Shown: one piece after another, positions 26,677 to 37,600 of the stretch
Layout of the letters: each line of letters starts with the position of its first letter
Position numbering within the stretch: position 1 is the stretch's first letter
Origin: Halocaridina rubra
Taxonomy: Eukaryota > Arthropoda > Malacostraca > Decapoda > Atyidae
DNA: 64,000 bases
NCBI GenBank assembly: GCA_037179515.1
Contig: JAXCGZ010007664.1
Coordinates: forward strand, 1-64,000
Direction of reading: 5' to 3'
Notes under the pieces: generated by a model
Database searches by the model: none
Told to the model about the DNA's origin: nothing
Seen by the model: only the letters and a program-made list of their open reading frames with translations
Program-made: the position numbers and the translations under genes

Positions 26677-27780
26677 TGATTACCTAATTGTGTTTACGGG
26701 AAAGAGCCCAAAGCTCGTATCTTCCCGTCTCCTGATCGGTTCCATTTTAGACTTAGTGATACTTATCATACCTCTCCTTAAAACTATGGATTGAGATAGC
26801 ATTAACTACCTCCTCGCTTAGCCAATTTCAATTATCAACTACTCTTACACTGAAAAAGTATTTCCTTACATCCTGCAAAAAAGTTTTCTTACGAAGCTTC
26901 AAACTATGACCTCTAGTTCTAGAGCCAGCTATATCAAAATATCGATCCCTATCCACTCTGTCATAACCATGAAGGAATTTAAAGACTGTCACCATATCCC
27001 CCCTCACTCTTCTAGCTTCGAGTGATGGTAAGTCTAATTCCCTCAGCCTCTCATCATAACTGAGATTGCGTATTTCTGGCACCAGTTTCGTGGCATGTCT
27101 TTGAACTTTTTCAAGCTTAGCTATGTGCTTTTTCAAGTGCGGATTCCAAAAGGGGGCTGCATATTCGAGTTTTGGCCTCACATATGTTACATAAATATTT
27201 CTGAACATTTCCTTGTCCATGTGCCTGATAGCTACCCTTACATTTGATAAGAATGCATATGCTGCCCTTACTATGCCATTTATATGTATTTCTGGAGACA
27301 AATCTGCCAGTATGTTTACTCCTAGATCTCTCTCATTTTCTGTCTCTTGAAGTTGTACTCCAGCCACCGAGTAGTCAAGCTTGGGCCTTCTTGCACTTGT
27401 AGCCATTCTCATTACCTTACATTTTGAAGTATTGAATTTCATTAGCCACTTTTCTGACCACTCATGCAGATTATTTAGATCCTCCTGAAGTTCTCTACCA
27501 TTGTTCTCGTTTTTTACTTTCTTCACAATCTTTGCATCATCTGCAAACATATTCATGAATGAATTTACAGACTCTGGTAGGTCATTTACATATACAAGGA
27601 ACAAAAGTGGCCCTAAAACTGAACCCTGTGGAACTCCACTACTAACTCTTCTCCATTCAGACACTGAGTGTCTTACTCTAACCCTCTGTTCCCTTCCTTC
27701 TAAGTAAGTCTTTATCCATTCCAAAACATTTACACCTATTCTAGCCATTGATTGCAGCTTCCTAATAAGTCTCCCATGTG
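26677..27780 (-). pseudogene. Family A LINE copy 3, inverted against copy 2
   Basis: Reverse-oriented copy with RT frame 27748-26828 (306 codons) from M-A-R-I-G to V-V-D-N, where TGA replaces a Trp codon. The 3' tail faces that of copy 2 across 36 bp. The copy is cut at its 5' side at the sequence for P-H-G, directly abutting copy 4. Confidence 0.9.
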
Positions 27781-29615
27781 GGGAAAGAGCCCAAAGCTTG
27801 TATCTTCCCGTCTCCTGATCGGTTCCATTTTATACTTAGTGATACTTATCATACCTGTCCTTAAAACTATGGATTGCGATAGCATTAACTACCTCCTCGC
27901 TTAGCGGATTCCAATTATCAACTACTCTTACACTGAACAAGTACTTCCTTACATCCTGCAAAGAAGTTTTTTTTACCAATCTTCAAACTATGACCTCTAG
28001 TTCTAGAGCCTGCCATATCAAAATATCGATCTCTATCCACTCTATCATAACCATGAAGGAATTTAAAGACTGTAGCCATATCTCCCCTCAATCTTCTAGC
28101 TTCGAGTGATGGTAAATCTAATTCCCTCAGCCTCTCATCATAACTGAGATTGTGTATTTCTGGCACCAGTTTCGTGGCATGTCTTTGAACTTTTTCAAGC
28201 TTAGCTATGTGTTTTTTCAAGTGTGGATTCCAAAAGGGGGCTGCATATTCAAGTTTCGGCCTCACATAGGTTACATAAATATTTCTGAACATTTCCTTGT
28301 CCATGTGCCTGAAGGCTACCCTTACATTTGATAAGAATGCATATGCTGCCCTTACTATGCCATTTATATGCATTTCTGGAGACAAATCTGCCAGTATGTT
28401 TACTCCTAGATCTCTTTCATTTTCTGTCTCCCGAAGTTGTACTCCAGTCACCAAGTAGTCAAGCTTGGGCCTTCTTGCACTTGTACCCATTCTCATTACC
28501 TTACATTTTAAAGCATTGAATTTCATTAGCCACGTTTCTGACCACTCATGCAGACTATTTAGATCTTCCTGAAGTTCGCTACCGTTGTTCTTGATTCTTA
28601 CTTTCTTCACAATCTCTGCAGCATCTGCAAACATATTCGTGAATGAATTTACAGATTCTGGTAGGTCATTTACATATACGAGGAACAAAAGTGGCCCTAA
28701 AACTGAACCCTGTGGAACTCCACTACTAACTCTTCTCCATTCAGACACTGAGTTTTTTTACTCTAATCCTCTGTTCCCTTCCTTCTAAGTAAGTTTTTAT
28801 CCATTCCAAGACATTTCCACCTATTCTAGCCATTGATTGCAGCTTCCTAATAAATCTCCCTTGTGGGACAGTGTCAAGTGCTTTCTGGAAGTCTAGGAAT
28901 ATGCAATCTGCCCAGCCCTCTCTTTCCTGTAAGATTCGGCTTACCTCATCATAAAATTCTAATAAGTTTGTTACTGTTGATATACTTTCTCTGAATCCAT
29001 GTTGTCTCACTGACAAAAAGTTGAAGGATTCCAAGTGCAGAGAGATATGTTTCCTTAGTAGTTTCTCCATAACTTTGCAAACTATGCTGGTCAAGGAAAC
29101 TGGTCTATAGTTTAGAGCCGTATCCCTATTTCCCTTTTTGAAGATCGGTATCACATTTGCTTGTTTCCATCATCTTGGAATCTCCCCTGACTCCAGCGAC
29201 TTTTTAAATATGATACTTAGTGCCACTGATATTGAGTTTGTGCATTTTTTAAGTACATGAGGGGATATATTATCAGGACCTGTAGCTTTATGGACATCTA
29301 TCTCCATCAGCGCTTTGCATACCTCTGTGGCTGAAAGGTTGATGTTCTCTAATACCGGCCCGTGAGCTTCTATCTCTGCAATCTGAGGGGGAGGGGTATT
29401 TTCTACTGTAAATACTGACTGAAACTCCTTGTTCAATTCTTTGCGGATTTCTTCATCCGTCTCAGTGATGTTCCCATCTGCTCTCTTAAGCCTTAAAATC
29501 TGTTCTTTTACTTTCAGTTTTCCTCTGATAAAGCTGTGGAAAAGCTTGGGAATTTCTTTAGCCTTCCTGTTGGTGTCCCTTTCATCGTCTCTCTCTGCCT
29601 CTCTTCTTTTACTTA
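27781..29615 (-). pseudogene. Family A LINE copy 4 (linker plus RT, frameshifted)
   Basis: Same strand as copy 3, joined to its truncated 5' end, and lacking the last bases of the tail. The frames are 29615-29170 (pre-RT linker with F-H-S-F-I-R-G-K-L-K-V and K-A-T-G-P-D-N-I-S), 29154-28741 (RT start, a stop and frame change before it) and 28748-27918 (RT core; the catalytic F-A-D-D reads F-A-D-A). With a mutated catalytic Asp and frame breaks it is dead. Its 5' side runs into a (TTA)n tract. Confidence 0.9.
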
Positions 29616-29783
<168 letters not shown>

Positions 29784-30133
29784 CTTTTGTTCTAATTTTG
29801 GTTATCACTTTCCTATTATTACCATATCAATAATAATCTAATTTATTAATATTTCCACTACTGTTGCTACTCTTATTCTTGTTTTCAATTTATCATTATC
29901 ACTCTCTTTATCCAACATTATTTCCATTCCCATTTCTCTAACTGCTAACTTTGTAGGTAATATTAGTGTTAAATTCTCTATTGCACTCCTACACTACATC
30001 TCCTTCATGATTTAATATTTTCCTTTAATGTTCCCTTCTATAATATGCCTCTAAACTTCCTTATCCCTTCCTTAAAAAAAAAAAAATCCTTTATCACCGA
30101 TATCCCCATACTCACTTTCACCTATACTGACAC
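29784..30133. other. Pyrimidine- and AT-rich spacer; nothing recognised
   Basis: Low-complexity sequence between the TTA tract and the next LINE copy. Confidence 0.5.
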
Positions 30134-31245
30134 AAATGAATATGTTTGCAGATGATGCAAAGATTGTGAAGAAAGTAAGAGACGAGGAGAATGGTAGAGG
30201 ACTTCAGGAAGACCTAAATAGTCTTCATGAGTGCTCAGAAAAGTGGCTAATGATTTTCAGTACTTCTATGTGTAAGGTCAAGAGAATGGTACAAGTGCAA
30301 AAAGACCCAAGCTTGAATACTCAGTGGCAGGAGCAGAACTTCAAGAGACAGAGACTGAAAGAAATCTAGGAGTAAACATACTGGAGATTTGTCTTCAGAA
30401 ATGCATATAAATTGCATAGTAAGGGCAGCATACGCTCTCATCGCAAATATAAGGATAGCCTTAATGTATGTAGACAAGGAAATGGTCAGAAATATTTATG
30501 TAACCTATGTGAGATCAAAGCTTGAATATGCAGCCCCCTTTTAGAAACCACACTAGAAAAAACACGTAGTTAAGCTGGAATAAGTTCAAAGACATGCCAC
30601 GACACTGGTGCCGGAAATAAGCAATCTGAGGAAATTAGATATGCCATCACTCAAAGCTAGAGAAAGGAGAGGGGATATGGTGACGGTTTTTAAATTCCTT
30701 CATAGTTAAGGCAAAGTGGATTGGGATCGATATTTTGATATGGCTGGCACTAGAACTAAAAGTTATAGTTTGAGGCTTCGTAAGAAAATTTCTTTCTAGA
30801 ATGTAAGGAAGTACTTTTTTAATGTAAGAGTAGTTGATGATTGGGATCTTGTAAAGATAAATAACGCCCACAACCCCATGTAAAGTTGAATAACCCTGTA
30901 ATCAGACTTGTATAGTTAAATAAGCCAGTAATCAAACCTGTAAAGTTGAAAAGCGTAAACTAACCTAACCTAGACTAAGCTCTATAACTATCTTGTAAAT
31001 ATGAAGAACTCCCCAAACTTGTCTTGTAAAGATGAATAACCCTAAAGGACCCTGGGGTTATTTATCTGTGAAAGATCCGTTGGCTGGAATGGGCTAAGCG
31101 AGGAGGTAGTTAATGCTAACTCATTCCATAGTTTTTAAGGAAAAGTATGATAAGGATGGCTAAGTATAAAAGGGAATCGACCAGGAGATGGGGAGTTACG
31201 AGTATGGGGTTCTTTCCCGTAAGCACATTTAGGTAATTACATTAG
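30134..31245 (+). pseudogene. Family A LINE copy 5, degenerate and split by a MITE
   Basis: It starts inside RT at [12 protein letters not shown] and runs, with frameshifts and stops, to the C-terminal region and the TTTCCCGTAAGCAC...TTAGGTAAT tail. It is clearly more diverged than copies 1-4. A 235-bp element interrupts it at 30844-31078. Confidence 0.85.
30844..31078. mobile_element. MITE-like element inside LINE copy 5, 235 bp
   Basis: The ends are imperfect inverted repeats: GGATCTTGTAAAGATAAATA at the left and, reverse complemented, GGATCTTTCACAGATAAATA at the right. Removing it restores the LINE reading G-A-T-T-G-G next to ...GGCTAAGCG. The interior repeats TGTAAAGTTGAATAA-like units about 35 bp apart. 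No coding frame. Confidence 0.7.
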
Positions 31246-31637
31246 CACGAGAGTTTGCTCCTCTCTTCCTTTTCGTTATTTTCCATCCAAATTCTTTCAT
31301 AGCTCACTCGAAACCGTCTTTTATTCCACCCCCCCCTCTCCTTCCTTAGTATCCAATCCGATCCGATTCAAAGTTGCCAATATGTAGTGAAAGTGCGGGA
31401 GGGTAGCCAATATGGAACACTAAATTTGATTCTGACGTCATCTAAATTGCAGTATGGAGTAGCTTTTTGAGCATTTACAATCGAATAAAACATATAATTT
31501 TAATTGTATAATATTTAATAATTTTTTTTGTAGATAGGATATATATATCAGTTGCAATATTGCATTTAAAGTGTGGGCGATATTTACCAAGTAAAATATA
31601 TGCTGTTACTTACTTAACGTTTATCACGTCGGCCATA
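31246..31637. other. RpL13A upstream region
   Basis: Presumed RpL13A promoter region. It holds a C-run (31331-31337) and AT-rich sequence; no clear TATA box at the expected distance. Confidence 0.4.
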
Positions 31638-31652
31638 TTCCTTTTCTCCTTC
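31638..31652 (+). promoter_or_regulatory. 5' TOP-like pyrimidine tract of RpL13A
   Basis: TTCCTTTTCTCCTTC lies 10 bases before the ATG. Ribosomal-protein mRNAs typically start at a C inside such a tract, which gives growth-dependent translation through mTOR and LARP1. The exact start site is inferred, and the 5' UTR would be only about 20 nt. Confidence 0.65.
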
Positions 31653-31661
31653 ACCCTCACA

Positions 31662-31682
31662 ATGCCGAAGGTGTTGCGGAAG
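31662..31682 (+). CDS. RpL13A: RpL13A exon 1 (coding part)
   Basis: Seven codons, M-P-K-V-L-R-K, directly after the pyrimidine tract; donor GTGAGT, phase 0. Confidence 0.9.
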
Positions 31683-34600
31683 GTGAGTAGTTCTCATTTT
31701 GTTCAGTTATACTTATATATGTGTTTGTAGAAGTCTTGGCATGATATCTTAATTTAGGAAATGACTTTGTGCATGAAGGAGTATAAGGATTATATTATTA
31801 TAACATTTTTGTATAATTAAATTGTATTTACTATTTTTCGAAGCGTGTCCATGTGGTGATCCAATCCACGTGCATTGTCTCTTAAAATAAACGAGAATTT
31901 ATCTTTTCTGTTTTGCATTTAGAGGGTAAGGGCTGCATTTCTAAGAACATGATTGCCATGCCCATCGTACGATTAAAAAACTTTTTTGTACATTTGTGCT
32001 AATCGGCATGGCGTGGAGAAGCAGACCCATGTGGTTGATGTTCTCGCTTGGCCATGCGTTTAACTTGGCTCGAGGTCTCCAGTAACTGTAAATGGGATTA
32101 AAATTAAAGTTTTAATAATTGAAAAATAAAACTTAATTTATTTGTAATAAACAAGTTGGGTGAAGTAATGCAGTGAAAAATACAATTTAATTTATTTGTA
32201 ACAATATTCCCCATCTCTATTCACACGGGGGGTGAATACACTAGATTTAGTTCTTAGTAATAGAGAGAATATGGTTACAAATTTAGAAGTTGGTGAAAAA
32301 TTGGGCAACAGTGACCATGATTCCATTAGATTTAACATAATTTTCAAGGAAACTATAAAGGAAAATAAGAATATTGTTCCAAACTTTAGAGCAGGAGATT
32401 TTGAGGGCTTAAAAACTAAATTATCTAATGAGGTATGGGAAGGGATTTCTGGGGTACAGATGTGGGTAGTTAATCCAGCAGGTCAGGTCGCAGGTAGCGG
32501 ATTACCCCGAAATTTGGGTACCACATGCCAAGGATTATCACAAGATAAGATCAATACATTAAATTCTCTCACAGGAAATAACAGCAGCCCGTCAGTTAAT
32601 ATAAATTTGGATGAGGAATATAACAATTTTGTCATGACTCTTAAGAATAGTCAGAGAGACTATATTCCCATGAAACATTGCAGATCAAGAAAAAATGACC
32701 CTAAATGGATGAACAATAGAATAAAGAATCTTATAGGTATTAAAAGAGGAATATACAGGAAACTAAAAAGAGGTGAAGAGCAGGTGAGGCAGCAATATAT
32801 ACAGTTAAACAGGGAAGTTAAAAAGATAGTTAGAGAGTCGAAAAGAAAATACGTAGTTCGAATAGCAGGAGAAGCTAAAGAAAATCCTAAAGGGTTTTAT
32901 CAACATTATCAAACAAAATTTAAGGAAAAAGTCGGACCAATTGTAGTAGCCAATGGCCATATCACAGATGACGATAAAGTGATGTGTACATGTTTAAATG
33001 ATTATTTCTTATCTGTATTTACAAATGAAAACTTGGAAAATATTCCGGAAGTAGAATCCATTTACAGAGACAGTCCCGATAATATACTTAGTTCAATAAA
33101 TATTACGAGAGAGGAGGTAATAAAAGAAATAGATAAATTAAAGGCTCATAAATCTCCGGGACCTGATGGAATATATGCTAGAATATTAAAGGAATGCAAG
33201 GAAGAGCTTAGTTGTCCTCTAACTGCATTATTTAATAATTCAATAAAATTAGGATCGGTACCCATGGAGTGGAAATTGGCAGATGTGGTACCAATATTTA
33301 AAAAAGGAGAACGTGTTAAAAAGAATAATTATAGGCCGGTAAGTTTAACGTCAACAGTGGGTAAGATTCTAGAATCCATAATTGCAAATAAAATAAGGGC
33401 ACATCTAGAATTACACAGACTGATAAAACTTTCACAACACGGGTTTCTTAAGGGTTTTTCGTGCCTTACAAACTTACTGTCTTTTTATTCAGAAGTTTAC
33501 GAGGCAGTAGATTGTGGCAAAGAATATGATACAATATATCTAGATTTTAGCAAAGCTTTTGATAGAGTTCCTCACAAAAGATTAGTTAAAAAGCTGGAAG
33601 CTCATGGTATAGGAGGAGCTGTGCTCAGATGGATCAAACAATGGTTAAAAGACAGAAAACAGAGGGTTTGCATAAATGGAGAGAAATCAGAGTGGGGCTC
33701 GGTTACAAGCGGGGTACCACAAGGCTCGGTACTGGGTCCTCTGTTATTCATCGTATATCTAAATGATCTGGATTCGGATATCAGTAGTAACCTAAGTAAA
33801 TTCGCAGACGACACTAAAATAGGTAGAACTATAAATGGAAAAGAAGACATTCATGCTTTACAGGAAGATCTAAATAGATTATCTGAATGGTCGGACAAAT
33901 GGCAAATGGAATTTAATGTTGAAAAATGTAAAGTAGTTAAAATGGGTACTATAAAAGACAATACTAGTTATAAGCTAAATAACCATGAAATCATGAGTTC
34001 TCAGTGTGAAAGGGATTTGGGAGTTCTTGTGAGTAGTAGTCTTAAGCCAAGAGAGCAATGCACAGCAGTCAGAAATAAAGCAAACAGAATTTTAGGATTT
34101 ATCTCAAGAAGCGTCAGCAATAGGACGGAAAAAGTTATTTTGCAGCTCTATCTTGCATTAGTTAGGCCCCATTTAGATTATGCTGTGCAATTCTGGTCAC
34201 CCTATTATAGAATGGAAATTGAATCCTTGGAGAGAGTGCAACGAAGAATGACCAAGATGATACACAATATCAGAAATCTACCATATGAGGACAGATTAAA
34301 AAAACTTAATCTACATTCTCTAGAGAGGCGAAGAGTTAGGGGGGATATGATTGAAGTGTATAAATGGTTTAAAGGGATTAACAAGGGAGATATTAATAAA
34401 GTTTTAAAAATTCATGATCAAACCAGAACTCGTAATAATGGATTTAAGCTTGATAAATTTAGGTTCAGAAGGGAAATTGGTAAAAATTGGTTTGGTAATA
34501 GAGTAGCTGATGCATGGAACAAGCTTCCTAGTAGGATAGTAAATGCCAATACCTTAGACACCTTCAAATGTAGATTAGATAGACATATGACAGAGGTAGG

Positions 34601-37600
34601 GTGGGTATGAATAGGTTAGTGCTTATTAGAAAAATCATAAAAAGAAAAACAGAATTAATAAGTAGGGTAGAATAGAATAGGTTAGACATGCTGAAAATAC
34701 AATTCAAAAATGGAGCTGCCTCGTGTGTGCCAGTAGGCATGTTGCAGTGTCCTCTATTCTTATGTTCTTATGTTTTCTTCGTGCCCAGGCCTGATGAGGG
34801 TTAATTTTTTTTTTTTTTGCCTGTCCTGGTGTCAATCATAACAAAAAAATAAACTAAGTTTGGTGAGGTAATGCAACTAACCAAAGCAAATCTTACGTAA
34901 TATATTAAGTTTCATGATTGTTTATTTGGAATGTAGGTGATAACATTTCCCCAGCTACTGTACGCTTTAAAATCTCCATTTAGGAAATCTTAATTATAAG
35001 GTTACGTTTGTTAATTTCACCTAACTGGGGGGTGTGCAAGTAATTCCTAAGTGAACATAAGAACATAAGAACATAAGAATAGAGGACACTGCAACATGCC
35101 TACTGGCACACACGAGGCAGCTCCATTTTTGAATTGTATTTTCAGCATGTCTAACCTATTCTATTATACTCTACTTATTTATTCTGTTTTTCTTTTTATG
35201 ATTTTTCTAATAAGCACTAACCTATTCATACCCACCCTACCTCTGTCATATGTCTATCTAATCTACATTTGAAGGTGTCTAAGGTATTGGCATTTACTAT
35301 CCTACTAGGAAGCTTGTTCCATGCATCAGCTACTCTATTACCAAACCAATTTTTACCAATTTCCCTTCTGAACCTAAATTTATCAAGCTTAAATCCATTA
35401 TTACGAGTTCTGGTTTGATCATGAATTTTTAAAATTTTATTAATATCTCCCTTGTTAATCCCTTTAAACCATTTATACACTTCAATCATATCCCCCCTAA
35501 CTCTTCGCCTCTCTAGAGAATGTAGATTAAGTTTTTTTAATCTGTCCTCATATGGTAGATTTCTGATATTGTGTATCATCTTGGTCATTCTTCGTTGCAC
35601 TCTCTCCAAGGATTCAATTTCCATTCTATAATAGGGTGACCAGAATTGCACAGCATAATCTAAATGGGGCCTAACTAATGCAAGATAGAGCTGCAAAATA
35701 ACTTTTTCCGTCCTATTGCTGACGCTTCTTGAGATAAATCCTAAAATTCTGTTTGCTTTATTTCTGACTGCTGTGCATTGCTCTCTTGGCTTAAGACTAC
35801 TACTCACAAGAACACCCAAATCCCTTTCACACTGAGAACTCATGATTTCATGGTTATTTAGCTTATAACTAGTATTGTCTTTTATAGTACCCATTTTAAC
35901 TACTTTACATTTTTCAACATTAAATTCCATTTGCCATTTGTCCGACCATTCAGATAATCTATTTAGATCTTCCTGTAAAGCATGAATGTCTTCTTTTCCA
36001 TTTATAGTTCTACCTATTTTAGTGTCGTCTGCGAATTTACTTAGGTTACTACTGATATCCGAATCCAGATCATTTAGATATACGATGAATAATAGAGGAC
36101 CCAGTACCGAGCCTTGTGGTACCCCGCTTGTAACCGAGCCCCACTCTGATTTCTCTCCATTTATGCAAACCCTCTGTTTTCTGTCTTTTAACCATTGTTT
36201 GATCCATCTGAGCACAGCTCCTCCTATACCATGAGCTTCCAGCTTTTTAACTAATCTTTTGTGAGGAATTCTATCAAAAGCTTTGCTAAAATCTAGATAT
36301 ATTGTATCATATTCTTTGCCACAATCTACTGCCTCGTAAACTTCTGAATAAAAAGACAGGAAGTTTGTAAGGCACGAAAAACCCTTAAGAAACCCGTGTT
36401 GTGAAAGTTTTATCAGTCTGTGTAATTCTAGATGTGCCCTTATTTTATTTGCAATTATGGATTCTAGAATCTTACCCACTGTTGACGTTAAACTTACCGG
36501 CCTATAATTATTCTTTTTAACACGTTCTCCTTTTTTAAATATTGGTACCACATCCGCCAATTTCCACTCCATGGAAAAAAATATTTAATCGGATATGTCA
36601 TCATTAGGTTTGGGTAGCTTCATCCTGAGTAAAGACTGTGTTTTGCACCAGAGATGGAGTTTAGAATCTTTATTTCACAAAGAAAATATTGGAAAATAGT
36701 TTTATTGTGAGATTAATCCCCTCTTCTAAAAATTTACCTACTAGAATTGACTTAATTCTGTAAAATTTTACAATTATTGCTCTCGTCTCAATTTGGAGGT
36801 GAAAAATATTATTTTGGTCAAGATTCGTTTTATGCACCAATCCATAGGTAGTATTTATACATCTTCAGATAGTAATCCTTAGTTCAATATATATTACGAG
36901 AGTGGAGGTAATAAAAGAAATATATAAATTTAAGGCTCATAAATCTCCGGGACCTGATGGACCATATGCTAGAATATTAAAGGAATGCAAGGAAGAGCTT
37001 AGTTGTCCACCAGCTGCATTATTTAATAATTCAATAAAATTAGGATCGGTACCCAAGGAGTGGAAATTGGCAGATGTGGTACTAATATTTAAAAAAGGAG
37101 AGCGAGTTAAAAAGAATACTTATAGGCCTGTAAGTTTAACGTCAACAGTGGGTAAGATTCTAGAATCCATCATTGCAAATAAAATAAGGGCACATCTAGA
37201 ATTACACAGATGATAAAACTTTCACAACTCGGGTTTCTGAAGGGTTTTTCGTGCTTTACAAACTTACTGTCTTTTTATTCAAAAGTTTACGAGGCAGTAG
37301 ATTGTTGCAAAGAATACGATATTATATATAGAGATTTCAGCAAAGCTTTTGATAGAGTTCCTGACAAGATTAGTTAAAAAGCTTGAAGCTCATCGTATAG
37401 GTGGAGCTGTTCTCAGATGGATCAAAGAATGAATGGTTAATAGAAAACAGAGGGTTTGCATAAATGGAGAGAACTCGGAATAGGGCTCGGTTACTAAAAG
37501 GGTACCACAAGGCTCGGTACTTAGTCCTCTATTATTCATTATGGGTAGTTTACAGTTTAGCGGGCCATGCCGCTCAACGACCTCATCCCCCCACTCAGTT

